The translations under genes were made by a program, and so were the position numbers. The notes beneath the pieces are model-generated. The model did not search any database, was not told the origin of the DNA, and saw only the letters and a list, made by a program, of their open reading frames with translations. From IMG/VR virus record IMGVR_UViG_3300032050_006743, positions 1 to 26,157 of that record: a DNA stretch of 26,157 nucleotides; one strand, 5' to 3'. Of this stretch, positions 7,984 through 15,544 are shown piece after piece (the stretch's first letter is position 1; the number at the start of each line of letters is the position of its first letter). The DNA comes from a virus.

Positions 7984-8885
7984 ATCGCATACTACAAACC
8001 ACTGGCAACGGTGAATTCATTGAAACTGAATTTGATATATCGCCGTTGGCATTCGACGAAATTTGTGTACGTTCAGTTATGACTGGCGTATGTCGCAGTG
8101 ACATAGATATGATGCTAGGCAACTTCGGTCCGTTGCCACTTCATATGCAGGGACACGAAGGGCTAGGACAAGTAATTGGTATAGGAGCAAATGTAAAAGA
8201 TGTCAAATTCGGAGACTATGTTGCAACACGCGGAGAACCGGCCTACGCCGATGTTTACAACGTCAGGGACAGAGAATATGTTGTTGTTCCCGAGGCTCAT
8301 CCTAGATATATACTGGAGCCAGTGGCTTGTGGCATTAACATTGTTCATCAACCCTTACGCGAAATTGCTGAACGAGCAGGCCCAGGACGACGACTACTAA
8401 TACTTGGCAGTGGCTTTCTTGCTTGGATTGCTTACAATACTATTAAGTTAAATCATTTAGACTTTGAAATCACAGTGGTAGGCAAATCAAATAAAGAACT
8501 GTGGCAGGATACGTTAAGCGATGACTATTCTGGTACATATGATGTTGTTATAGATTTGAGCAGCAGTACATATGTGTTTGATTGCCCCATAATAAACAAC
8601 GAAGCATTGGTAGTATTTGGTTCTCAGAAGCAAGTATCAACTGATTTTGGTACATTGCTTTGGAAAGCTTGTACAATGATGTTTCCCAGTCCAAGAACAA
8701 ACAAATTCCACGACTGTATGAAACAGGCCGAATATTGGATTACCAGCGGTGATATCAATATTGACAAGTTTTGGACAAAAGGCTATAATAGAGACACTGA
8801 ATGGCAACAAGCGTTCAGCGACAGCAACAACCGGCCCGCTGGGTACAGCAGAGGCTACATTTATTGGAAAAACAATGGCTCTTAA
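7980..8885 (+). CDS. Zinc-type alcohol dehydrogenase-like (MDR) oxidoreductase
   Basis: A 301-residue medium-chain dehydrogenase/reductase (family usually about 340). The N-terminal catalytic domain has GVCRSD (36-41, Zn ligand C38), GHEGLGQV (58-65, H59/E60) and EPVACG (113-118). The cofactor domain begins with LLILGSGFLAW (139-149), where the last glycine of GxGxxG is alanine. The four-cysteine structural-zinc loop of classical alcohol dehydrogenases is missing, as in some sorbitol/threonine-type members. It would oxidise an alcohol or sugar with NAD(P). It is translationally coupled to the Gfo/Idh gene (ATGA), and its last 11 bases overlap the next gene. The acidic loop replacing the structural zinc and the short C-terminus are unusual. 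Confidence 0.85.
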   Translation: MNRILQTTGNGEFIETEFDISPLAFDEICVRSVMTGVCRSDIDMMLGNFGPLPLHMQGHEGLGQVIGIGANVKDVKFGDYVATRGEPAYADVYNVRDREYVVVPEAHPRYILEPVACGINIVHQPLREIAERAGPGRRLLILGSGFLAWIAYNTIKLNHLDFEITVVGKSNKELWQDTLSDDYSGTYDVVIDLSSSTYVFDCPIINNEALVVFGSQKQVSTDFGTLLWKACTMMFPSPRTNKFHDCMKQAEYWITSGDINIDKFWTKGYNRDTEWQQAFSDSNNRPAGYSRGYIYWKNNGS

Positions 8886-9393
8886 TACAGATGCACGGCA
8901 ACAAGTAGATTATTTTGTTGGTACAGAAGTAGAAAATACTACTATGAAGGGTGAAAAGACCTTGTTTGTAGTAGGTATTAAACCCGCAGACGAAATTATC
9001 AGACTAGCAGAAGAACACAGTATTCGACACATTTATTTTGGCACTAGCCAAAGCTTTCATCCCGCCAATCCATATGATTGGGTATCGTGGGACGAAATGA
9101 TTAAACCCTTGCTAATTAAAGACTATTTTGTTACACTAGACTTCGACGTACAATATTGTAAAGAAATTCACGAAGAATCGTGGTGTGAATACAAAACTTT
9201 CATTCCCATGATCAGTGTTAAGATTCCTTACATTAAGTTATATAATTATCATGCCACAGTTAAAATTGATGATAACACTTGGGGCGATACTAATACTGGA
9301 GTGTGGTGTCACCCACTCAATGAGTTACTAACACGCCAAGTGTATACCGACTGGAAAGACTACGTAGGTGATACTCCGGTTTTCGTTAAATGA
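8875..9393 (+). CDS. Conserved hypothetical protein in the dehydrogenase/radical SAM cluster
   Basis: The frame is open from 8749, but ATG 8875 is the better start: it overlaps the end of the dehydrogenase by 11 bases, whereas earlier starts would overlap it deeply. This gives 172 residues. Features are an early strand-helix unit TLFVVGIKPADEIIRLAEEHSIRH (about 27-50), an acidic DFDVQYCKEIHEESWCEYK stretch near the middle, and an aromatic C-terminus with WGDTNTGVW. I do not recognise the family. The gene ends in ATGA overlapping the start of the twitch radical SAM protein, so the two are probably made together. No signal peptide or membrane segment is seen. Confidence 0.75.
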   Translation: MALNTDARQQVDYFVGTEVENTTMKGEKTLFVVGIKPADEIIRLAEEHSIRHIYFGTSQSFHPANPYDWVSWDEMIKPLLIKDYFVTLDFDVQYCKEIHEESWCEYKTFIPMISVKIPYIKLYNYHATVKIDDNTWGDTNTGVWCHPLNELLTRQVYTDWKDYVGDTPVFVK

Positions 9394-10562
9394 AGTTCGA
9401 TAAACTCTGTCTTGCACCATGGGCGCATGGACTTGTGCATACTGATACAAAGCTAAGACCTTGTTGTCAGTATCCCACATCCAGTAATTACAACTTTACC
9501 GAATATAAAGAATGGTGGAATAGCGGTCCGATGGTCGCATTGCGAAATGATTTGTTTAACGGTGTCGAACATAAGGGTTGTGCAACTTGTTGGAAAACAG
9601 AATCTGTAGGTAAAGAAAGTCTCAGACTGAGTTATAATAAGTTATTTAAAAAAACTATCAATTTAAAAAAAGTTGTAGAAAGTGAGAATGATAACTTTGT
9701 TCTTGATTACCTTCCCGTAACATGGGATCTAAGATTAGGAAATCTTTGTAACTTAAAATGCGTTATGTGTTCTCCTGTTTTTTCAGATAAGATAGCAGAA
9801 GAATATAAACTCAATGAAAATAAAATTCTTAAATTAAATTTAAAAAATTTTAATAATTCTGAAGACAAAGATATTGTACATAATTGGACTGAAATTGAAT
9901 CTGGTAAAGATTTTTTAAAAGAAATTCAAGCTGACGTCAAGTGGATTAAGTTTCAAGGTGGAGAGCCATTAAGTATTAAATCTATTAGAGAGTTTTTAGA
10001 AAATTTAAATAAAGATTGCGTTGTTGATGTTTGCACTAATGGTACTATAGCCGATGATAATTTTTTAAATACTCTTAAAAAGTTTAAAAAAGTTACTGCT
10101 AGTATCAGTTTAGAATCAGTGTCCGCGGAAAATAATATCATAAGGTATGGATCCGACATTGAAAAAATTTTAAACAACATCGAAAAGTTTAAATTATTGC
10201 CCAACCTTGAAATACAACTTAATCATGTCATGCAGATTACCAGTATTTCTAATCTAGTAGATATTATTAAGTATGCTGAACAGAATAAGTTTCATTTATC
10301 ACTAATTCCATTGGAGCACCCATCTTTTTTATCACTTAACAGTTGTTCAAAAAAATTCGTAGACAAGTTAATAGACGATGTTAACCAATTGGTTATCAGT
10401 CATCCAAAAAATCAGTATATTAAATCGTTTTTAATAAAACTTGCAGAACGACACCAATTTAGTTTACAACAAAATAAAAGTCTGTTAGAATATGCAGAAT
10501 ACTTAGATTCTATCAGACCGTTAAAGTTTAAACCACTAATTATATCATTTATTGAGGAATAA
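9390..10562 (+). CDS. Twitch-type radical SAM protein
   Basis: A 390-residue radical SAM enzyme. The SAM-binding 4Fe-4S motif is LCNLKCVMC (CX3CX2C at C120, C124, C127), followed by the KFQGGEPL glycine motif (about 182-189) and CTNGT. Upstream cysteines C7 (CLAPW), C25/C26, C64 and C67 look like an auxiliary cluster site placed N-terminally, as in 'twitch domain' radical SAM proteins of marine phages. Such enzymes start 5'-deoxyadenosyl radical chemistry on peptides, sugars or bases; the substrate here is unknown. The gene is markedly A+T rich (19 of 60 G+C in 10081-10140), unlike the flanking dehydrogenases. The start ATG 9390 overlaps the preceding stop. Neighbouring sugar-type genes favour a carbohydrate or base-modification role over protein maturation, but this is inference. 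Confidence 0.88.
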   Translation: MKFDKLCLAPWAHGLVHTDTKLRPCCQYPTSSNYNFTEYKEWWNSGPMVALRNDLFNGVEHKGCATCWKTESVGKESLRLSYNKLFKKTINLKKVVESENDNFVLDYLPVTWDLRLGNLCNLKCVMCSPVFSDKIAEEYKLNENKILKLNLKNFNNSEDKDIVHNWTEIESGKDFLKEIQADVKWIKFQGGEPLSIKSIREFLENLNKDCVVDVCTNGTIADDNFLNTLKKFKKVTASISLESVSAENNIIRYGSDIEKILNNIEKFKLLPNLEIQLNHVMQITSISNLVDIIKYAEQNKFHLSLIPLEHPSFLSLNSCSKKFVDKLIDDVNQLVISHPKNQYIKSFLIKLAERHQFSLQQNKSLLEYAEYLDSIRPLKFKPLIISFIEE

Positions 10563-10563
10563 T

Positions 10564-11007
10564 ATGAATCAAGAAAATCGTGAACAAGCAAATTCTGTTA
10601 TGAGTCATGCAGAAAGAAAGATTTGGGTAACTTTTCGCAAAGAAGGAATTCATTGTTATCCAGCGGCAGCAACTGATCCCATGCTAGCAACCGGAGACGA
10701 ATATGATGTAAGTTTTCTGGGCTCTCCCCATCGACATATATTTCATTTCAAAGTTTGGATTGATGTGCTACATAATGATCGGGACATAGAATTCATTCAA
10801 TTTAAACGATGGTTAGAAAATCTTTACAAAGACGGAACTCTTAAACTTGATTACAAGTCCTGTGAAATGATGTCCGATGATCTTTATATTCAAATTACTG
10901 CAAAGCATCCAGGGAGAGCAGTCTGGATTGAAGTCTCCGAAGACGGTGAAAACGGAGCCCTCATCAAATACGAAACTCACCAACCCATTCAACGTATTAA
11001 AATTTAA
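10564..11007 (+). CDS. Conserved hypothetical phage protein
   Basis: The frame is open from 10552, but ATG 10564 with GAGGAAT about eight bases upstream is the likely start, giving 147 residues. The centre has HRHIFHFKVWIDVLHNDRDI (about 60-79) and a helix EFIQFKRWLENLYKDGTLKL. The pattern suggests a compact alpha/beta protein without membrane segments. I have seen similar proteins listed as hypothetical in T4-like cyanophages, but no function is known to me. It lies directly after the radical SAM gene and before a small charged protein. Confidence 0.8.
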   Translation: MNQENREQANSVMSHAERKIWVTFRKEGIHCYPAAATDPMLATGDEYDVSFLGSPHRHIFHFKVWIDVLHNDRDIEFIQFKRWLENLYKDGTLKLDYKSCEMMSDDLYIQITAKHPGRAVWIEVSEDGENGALIKYETHQPIQRIKI

Positions 11008-11018
11008 GGAAAGTTATA

Positions 11019-11228
11019 ATGGCGCAGCCTAAATACATCGAAAAATATCTTCGCATGAAACCAGAAGTTGATAGAATTTTTGCCGATCTCGATGGTTATC
11101 GAGATTATTGCAGGTTTAATATGTTAAAATTTGACGAGAAGGATTTGTATAAATCTGAACAATATCGCAAATTTGAAAAACATCGTAACTGGCAAAATAG
11201 ACAGCTCGACAGACAACTTGATGCTTAA
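11019..11228 (+). CDS. Small charged helical protein
   Basis: A 69-residue protein starting at ATG 11019, eight bases after AAGGAAAG. It is rich in K, R, D, E and aromatic residues, with KYLRMKPEVDRIFADLDGYRDYCRF-type helix content and a C-terminal NWQNRQLDRQLD repeat-like helix. It is probably a DNA- or protein-binding adaptor by composition only; I do not recognise a family. It stops two bases before the glycosyltransferase start and is co-transcribed with it. Confidence 0.7.
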   Translation: MAQPKYIEKYLRMKPEVDRIFADLDGYRDYCRFNMLKFDEKDLYKSEQYRKFEKHRNWQNRQLDRQLDA

Positions 11229-11230
11229 CG

Positions 11231-12325
11231 ATGTCAAACGTATTTCTAATAGACTTAGAATCTGTTGAAACTAGGTACACTGCTCAATGGAAAAAGCATG
11301 TACCTTCTCTTTTACGAAAGGCAGGACACAATGTTCAAGTTATTTCTGGCCCTACGGATATCCCTAGTGCAACCACTCCTGGTGCTTTTCTTAACTTTGG
11401 TGGGACTAATATCTATAAGTCTAGTCAAGTTGAACAAATTGGTCGACTATTTTGTGCTGGACGCATTCAAGCTGGCGACCATTTTCTTTTTACTGATGCT
11501 TGGCATCCGGGCATTATAAATCTAAAGTACATGAGTGAGCTGTTGAACATTCCAGTAGTTACACACGGACTATGGCATGCTGGATCGTATGATCCTCAAG
11601 ACTTCCTCGGACGTCTTGTTGGTGCTAAAAGATGGGTCAGACATGCTGAGAAGAGTTTCTTCTACGCATTCGATCACAACTACTTTGCCACAGACTTTCA
11701 TGTAAAATTATTCTTTGACGAATTACTAGAAGATGGCTGGCCTACAGAAAATCCATGGTATGAAGAAGACTTTGCTGAACGCTACGACAGTGGAAAGATT
11801 GTACGCTCAGGCTGGCCCATGGAATATATGGTTGATGTTCTGGAAAACTATAATACTAATCCCAAGCGTGATCTTATTGTGTTCCCGCATCGCATTGCAC
11901 CTGAGAAACAAGTCGAGATCTTTCGTGACTTGGCTAAACAATTACCCCAGTATGAGTTTGTTGTCTGCCAGGATCAGCAATTAAGCAAACATGAATATCA
12001 CAAGTTGTTAGGCCGTGCTAAGATTGTGTTTAGTTGCAGTCTTCAGGAAACTTTAGGTATAGGTTGTTACGAAGGTGCGCTAGTGGATGCCATTCCAATG
12101 GTGCCCGACAGGTTAAGCTATAAAGAAATGTATCCCGATATTTTTAAATATCCGTCGCACTGGACTGAAAGTTGGGATCAATATATCACTAATCGGTCTA
12201 ATCTGTGTTTTGCTATTATGCAACATATGGATCATTATGAAAATCGATTGCCACAATTAAAAGTCTTGTCAAAGCATCTAACTGATAATTTTTTTAGTGC
12301 AAATGAACTCCTTAAACGCATTTGA
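11231..12325 (+). CDS. GT-B fold glycosyltransferase (GT4-like)
   Basis: A 364-residue protein. The C-terminal half has the layout of retaining GT-B enzymes: RDLIVFPHRIAPEKQVEIF (about 213-231, the typical 'GRl.peKg' strand-helix), YEFVVCQDQQ, a helix-loop LLGRAKIVFSCS, and ETLGIGCYE (273-281), which is an exact E-x7-E motif used to bind the nucleotide sugar. The N-terminal half lacks a recognisable motif but contains an HGLWHAGSYD loop, where an acceptor may bind. It would transfer a sugar from a nucleotide sugar. The acceptor may be modified DNA (as in T4 glucosylation), a virion protein or a cell-surface glycan; the sequence does not tell. Its end overlaps the aminotransferase-like gene by 23 bases. 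Confidence 0.8.
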   Translation: MSNVFLIDLESVETRYTAQWKKHVPSLLRKAGHNVQVISGPTDIPSATTPGAFLNFGGTNIYKSSQVEQIGRLFCAGRIQAGDHFLFTDAWHPGIINLKYMSELLNIPVVTHGLWHAGSYDPQDFLGRLVGAKRWVRHAEKSFFYAFDHNYFATDFHVKLFFDELLEDGWPTENPWYEEDFAERYDSGKIVRSGWPMEYMVDVLENYNTNPKRDLIVFPHRIAPEKQVEIFRDLAKQLPQYEFVVCQDQQLSKHEYHKLLGRAKIVFSCSLQETLGIGCYEGALVDAIPMVPDRLSYKEMYPDIFKYPSHWTESWDQYITNRSNLCFAIMQHMDHYENRLPQLKVLSKHLTDNFFSANELLKRI

Positions 12326-12914
12326 TAGAATTTATCAATTTGAACAAGAATTAGCTGAGTTCACTGGAGCTCCGTACGCAATCATGACTGATTGCTGCAC
12401 CCACGCCATTGAGTTATGTTTACGGTATGACAAAGTAAAGACAGTTAGTTTTACGCCTTATACCTACATTAGTATACCCATGCTGATGCATAAACTTGGC
12501 ATTAATTACACATACTTAAATCACGAATGGCAGCAGTGGGTCGGGGAATATCCTTTCATTAATACTAGAGTTTGGGATAGTGCCAGACGTCTCGAGGAAG
12601 GAATGTATCGTCCCGGAATGATGCAGTGTTTAAGCTTTGGTCATGACAAACCATTGCATATTGGCCGCGGCGGAGCTATTCTGTTAGATGACAAAGCTGC
12701 ATATGATTCTATTATTTTAATGCGCTATGACGGCAGGGACCTAAATAATAGACCATGGACTACTCAAAAAGAGTTCAAGGTCGGCTATCACTACAAGCCA
12801 ACTCCCGAAGAAGCAGAATGGGGATTGGCATTAATGAAGGGAATAAGAGTTGACAAACCTGTCCCTAAACATGTAGAATATGCTGATCTAAGGCAATTTA
12901 CTATTACGGATTAA
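12303..12914 (+). CDS. Short DegT/DnrJ/EryC1/StrS-type aminotransferase-like protein
   Basis: About 203 residues from ATG 12303 (a GTG at 12297 is the alternative). The N-terminal FEQELAEFTGAPYAIMTDCC (13-32) matches the DegT family opening, where a pocket near 'TxGTxAL' binds the cofactor. QCLSFGHDKPLHIGRGGAIL (about 114-133) matches the family's 'SFHxxKxLxxGEGG' block, with the lysine that forms the PLP Schiff base retained. Full-length family members have about 370 residues, so this protein lacks much of the C-terminal domain. It may be a phage-specific minimal form, since the lysine and glycine loop are kept and no frameshift remnant follows. The role may be to make an amino sugar for the glycosyltransferase just upstream; this is inference. 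Confidence 0.72.
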   Translation: MNSLNAFDRIYQFEQELAEFTGAPYAIMTDCCTHAIELCLRYDKVKTVSFTPYTYISIPMLMHKLGINYTYLNHEWQQWVGEYPFINTRVWDSARRLEEGMYRPGMMQCLSFGHDKPLHIGRGGAILLDDKAAYDSIILMRYDGRDLNNRPWTTQKEFKVGYHYKPTPEEAEWGLALMKGIRVDKPVPKHVEYADLRQFTITD

Positions 12915-12915
12915 T

Positions 12916-13662
12916 ATGACACAAAAAGAAACAGGTTTAGATGCTATGGCAGGTGATGGCGGTTATCGAGAAGAAAAATATCTAGGTAACTATCTTCGAG
13001 CTAAAATGAAGCGAGACGGAAAACGATTCTGGGCCGGTGATAACATTAGTGACTATCTGCACGACAGCGACAAAGAGCACTTAATTAACGAAGCAACAGA
13101 AGCTTTTGAACTAGTATTGGATCGGTTACTTATCGACCGTGAAACTGATCCTAATAGCAAAGGCACAGCAAGGCGACTTGCAAAAATGTATTTTAATGAA
13201 ATAATGGCAGGCCGATATGAATCGCCTCCAGATTGTACAGCATTTCCAAATGACAGTGAGGATAGATATGAAGGCATGTTGGTTGTTCGTAGTGAGTTGC
13301 GTAGTATGTGTAGTCATCATCACCAACCCGTTGCTGGCGTTGCTTATATTGGCATTATTGCCGCTGAGAAACTTATTGGCTTATCGAAGTACACACGTAT
13401 CGCGCAGTGGTGTGCAAGACGAGGTACTCTCCAGGAGGAACTTTGTAATGATATTGCTAGGGAAATTCAAAAGGCCACGGGTGCAAAAGATGTAGGTGTT
13501 TACATACAAGCAACTCATGGTTGTTGCGAAAATCGTGGCATCATGGCACATAGCTCGCTGACTCAGACTACTGTGCTCAAAGGTGCTTTTAAGGACGATC
13601 CTGGCACTAAGAAAGAGTTTTTCGACAATATTAAACTACAACAGGACTTTGCACCCCGATAA
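12916..13662 (+). CDS. folE: GTP cyclohydrolase I
   Basis: A 248-residue enzyme (E. coli FolE 222) converting GTP to 7,8-dihydroneopterin triphosphate, the first step towards both folate and 7-deazaguanines. The core from about residue 120 shows SMCSHHHQPVAG (130-141, zinc ligand C132 with H135), GLSKYTRIAQWCARRGTLQEEL (155-176, the conserved GLSK and QE substrate region) and THGCCENRG (200-208, H201 and zinc ligand C203). About 50 extra N-terminal residues precede the conserved part. In bacteria RIVexFxRRxQxQE is typical; here the alternative CARRGTLQEE is kept in the same register. Context with queD, queE and a DpdA-like gene places it in 7-deazaguanine synthesis rather than folate. It follows the aminotransferase gene by one base. 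Confidence 0.95.
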   Translation: MTQKETGLDAMAGDGGYREEKYLGNYLRAKMKRDGKRFWAGDNISDYLHDSDKEHLINEATEAFELVLDRLLIDRETDPNSKGTARRLAKMYFNEIMAGRYESPPDCTAFPNDSEDRYEGMLVVRSELRSMCSHHHQPVAGVAYIGIIAAEKLIGLSKYTRIAQWCARRGTLQEELCNDIAREIQKATGAKDVGVYIQATHGCCENRGIMAHSSLTQTTVLKGAFKDDPGTKKEFFDNIKLQQDFAPR

Positions 13663-13679
13663 TTTTTAATAGTAAACAA

Positions 13680-13687
13680 GATAAATA
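13680..13687 (+). promoter_or_regulatory. Late-promoter-like octamer GATAAATA
   Basis: GATAAATA sits in the 46-base gap between folE and the gene starting at 13709, 21 bases before that start. It resembles the T4-type late promoter TATAAATA, which needs no -35. The same octamer recurs at 16383 and 23885, each near the end of a gene and before a new start, so chance is less likely. Confidence 0.5.
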
Positions 13688-13708
13688 TCAGATATAAAGG
13701 TGATTGAT

Positions 13709-14050
13709 ATGCAATTTGAATGGAAAGTATTAACTGATGTTAGGGCAGAAAATGGTATTGTGCAGTCTGCGTTGTATGGCTGTTTTTGCAGGGACGGACA
13801 GTTTATGAAAGAGTCACTGAACACCATGACTTTTACACACGATCCAGCTAATTCAGTGCCCTACGATCAAGTAACTAGAGAACTAATTCTGGAATGGATC
13901 TTGGCTAACTTAGGCTCTGCAGAAGTAACTCGTGTGCAAAATTATGTGTCAGATCTAATTACTGCCGAACAAACTTTACATGCAGAACAATTGGCAGCTC
14001 GACAAGCAGCAGAGTCAGTGCCCGCTGAAGATCAAACTACCCAAGAATAA
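13709..14050 (+). CDS. Conserved phage protein of unknown function (DUF7936-like)
   Basis: A 113-residue protein from ATG 13709, chosen because AAAGGTG lies six to ten bases upstream; GTG 13700 lies inside that site. It opens MQFEWKVLTDVRAENGIV, followed by beta-strand-rich sequence with a DPANSVPYDQVTRELILEWI helix, and ends in a low-complexity A/Q/E-rich tail (about 85-113). I believe similar short proteins are annotated DUF7936 in T4-like phages, but this is from memory. The opening resembles tail- or assembly-related small proteins, without proof. A late-type octamer 21 bases upstream suggests late expression. Confidence 0.75.
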   Translation: MQFEWKVLTDVRAENGIVQSALYGCFCRDGQFMKESLNTMTFTHDPANSVPYDQVTRELILEWILANLGSAEVTRVQNYVSDLITAEQTLHAEQLAARQAAESVPAEDQTTQE

Positions 14051-14105
14051 AGTTATTTCAACTTTAACATCTGTCTTATCAAAATTTGAGGATATCTAGC
14101 CTCAA
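14048..14105 (+). other. Two small hairpins in an 82-base gap
   Basis: TAAAGTT (14048-14054) pairs with AACTTTA (14060-14066) across a five-base loop and includes the stop codon. TTGAGG (14086-14091) pairs with CCTCAA (14100-14105) across eight bases, followed by TTGAATTTT. Neither has a clean T-run, so they are weak terminator or mRNA-end structures at best. Confidence 0.35.
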
Positions 14106-14132
14106 TTGAATTTTAATCAAAGGAACCTAATC

Positions 14133-14342
14133 ATGGCAACAAAAACAGTGAGCAAACTCGGCGATAAATTAACAAAAGTAAATGAATCATTTACAATTAA
14201 TATGTATGACAATGGATTCATGGTAGAAGTTGGTGGACGCAATAAAAAAGGCGACTATGTCAATGCTAAAATTTTATGTAACACATTAGATGAAATGCTG
14301 GCATTGGTCAAAGAAGCTGGTGAAATGGACAGGGATAGTTAA
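14133..14342 (+). CDS. Small conserved hypothetical protein
   Basis: A 69-residue protein. ATG 14133 is preferred to the open frame's earlier start at 14106 because AAAGGA lies about ten bases upstream. Residues 18-50 (ESFTINMYDNGFMVEVGGRN plus a following strand) predict a small beta sheet, and a C-terminal helix (TLDEMLALVKEAGEM) follows. There are no cysteines except one and no membrane segment. I do not recognise it; function unknown. It is followed after two bases by the acidic protein at 14345. Confidence 0.75.
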   Translation: MATKTVSKLGDKLTKVNESFTINMYDNGFMVEVGGRNKKGDYVNAKILCNTLDEMLALVKEAGEMDRDS

Positions 14343-14344
14343 TC

Positions 14345-14764
14345 ATGGCTGTTTGGAAAATCACTAACTTACATAAAAAGAATGCCGTCGAGCGTCAATT
14401 CTGGACTAAGGATGGTATCACTGTAACCAAAGACGAAGGGTTTCGATGGGGAACTTGGACCTGCGACAGCGACGAGCGTCCTGACATTGACTTAACTAAT
14501 CCAGAAGGGTACGATGTACTTTGTACAGATTACGATTGGGAAATGGAAGACATGAATGATGGTTGTTGGGTAGAATGGACATTTCCCGATGACATGGATG
14601 AAGAAGAACAAGAACGTATTCAGGCTCTATGGGACGAAGATTGGTACGAAGGCATGGAAAGCGATGGGTGGACTAACGATGACTCTGAACACTGGATTTA
14701 TGGTCCTATCCAATTAACAAATGTAGACACAGGCGAAGAATTTTCCGGAGAAAAAGATGACTAA
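14345..14764 (+). CDS. Very acidic, tryptophan-rich hypothetical protein
   Basis: A 139-residue protein with a striking excess of D and E and about a dozen tryptophans. WTCDSDERPDIDL, DYDWEMEDMND and WDEDWYEGMESDGWTNDDSE are visible clusters. It could mimic DNA through its negative surface, as some phage anti-restriction proteins do, but composition alone does not show that. Similar acidic proteins appear as unknowns in T4-like cyanophages (memory). The gene overlaps the next start by eight bases (ATG 14757). Confidence 0.75.
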   Translation: MAVWKITNLHKKNAVERQFWTKDGITVTKDEGFRWGTWTCDSDERPDIDLTNPEGYDVLCTDYDWEMEDMNDGCWVEWTFPDDMDEEEQERIQALWDEDWYEGMESDGWTNDDSEHWIYGPIQLTNVDTGEEFSGEKDD

Positions 14765-15038
14765 CTGGTTAAGAAAAAAACTTAAAAACTTTTTATATCC
14801 CGATAATGAAGCAGAATTAGTTCCTTCTAGACTGTCAGTAACCAGTGGCGATGACATTCAGGAAGATAACACTCTAAGATTCACTGTAACTCCTGCCAGA
14901 GGAGGAATCATTGTATCTGTTCGAAATTATAATAGAAAAAGAGACACTTCGGAAAATACTGTTCACGTTATTCACGACGATGAAGATGTTGCAAAGCATG
15001 TGTCCGAAATTGTCAGTCTGAGTCTGTTACGTAATTGA
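14757..15038 (+). CDS. Small hypothetical protein
   Basis: A 93-residue protein with a basic N-terminus (NWLRKKLKNFLYP) followed by a beta-rich middle (TLRFTVTPARGGIIVSVRNYNRK) and a short C-terminal helix with HDDEDVAKHVSEIV. I do not recognise the family. The start overlaps the acidic gene by eight bases and its last bases contain the -35 of the following promoter. Confidence 0.75.
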   Translation: MTNWLRKKLKNFLYPDNEAELVPSRLSVTSGDDIQEDNTLRFTVTPARGGIIVSVRNYNRKRDTSENTVHVIHDDEDVAKHVSEIVSLSLLRN

Positions 15039-15063
15039 CAATAATTAAAATATTCAGTAAAAT
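15035..15063 (+). promoter_or_regulatory. Sigma70-type promoter
   Basis: A perfect TTGACA (15035-15040), 17-base spacer and TAAAAT (15058-15063). The expected start near 15070 leaves a leader of about 25 bases with GAAGGA before ATG 15095. This is one of the clearest host-type promoters in the window and would drive 15095-16387. Confidence 0.7.
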
Positions 15064-15094
15064 ATCACAGTAATGTTTTATTGAAGGATGCATC

Positions 15095-15544
15095 ATGCTA
15101 CTTAAATTACTTGAACGTTTTGACCGAAAACGTATTGTAATGGATCGTGTTAACGACGAACCATATCTAGAACGATACTATTTGTTTCTTAAAGACCGAA
15201 AGCGTTTTCCTTTCAATGTATTTTTGCATAAATTTCTAAAGTCAGACCCTGATGATGTTCATGATCACCCTTGGCCTTACTTCACTTTGATTCTTCGCGG
15301 TGGATATTGGGAATGGATTCCTCAGTTTAATTCAAAAGGCGAAAAAGTTGGAGAGCTGTCTGTATGGCGAGGACCAGGTCATTTCAGAATTTGTAAAGCA
15401 ACTAGTTATCACAGAATCGAACTTGACCCAACTGTAACTTGCTGGACTTTATTTTGCCCGGGCCCACAACAAAAAGACTGGGGCTTTCTGAGCAAAGGTC
15501 AATGGGTGCAGTGGGAACAATACTTAGCCAGTAGAGCAAAATGA
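15095..15544 (+). CDS. Cupin-like protein
   Basis: A 149-residue protein. DDVHDHPWPYFTLILRGGYW (53-72) reads like cupin motif 1, with two histidines spaced HxH, and SYHRIEL (about 103-109) supplies a possible third metal ligand in motif 2. A final strand has TLFCPGP. The usual glutamate of cupin motif 1 is not evident. Cupins include epimerases, isomerases, dioxygenases and regulators; the length fits a one-domain form. It follows a strong promoter with GAAGGA upstream and is coupled to the next gene through ATGA at 15541. Confidence 0.65.
   Translation: MLLKLLERFDRKRIVMDRVNDEPYLERYYLFLKDRKRFPFNVFLHKFLKSDPDDVHDHPWPYFTLILRGGYWEWIPQFNSKGEKVGELSVWRGPGHFRICKATSYHRIELDPTVTCWTLFCPGPQQKDWGFLSKGQWVQWEQYLASRAK

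Noticed and set aside
14048-14066. Strong terminator after the gene at 13709
   Set aside because: The seven-pair stem is all A/T except one G-C pair and is not followed by a T-run, so I list it only as a weak hairpin.
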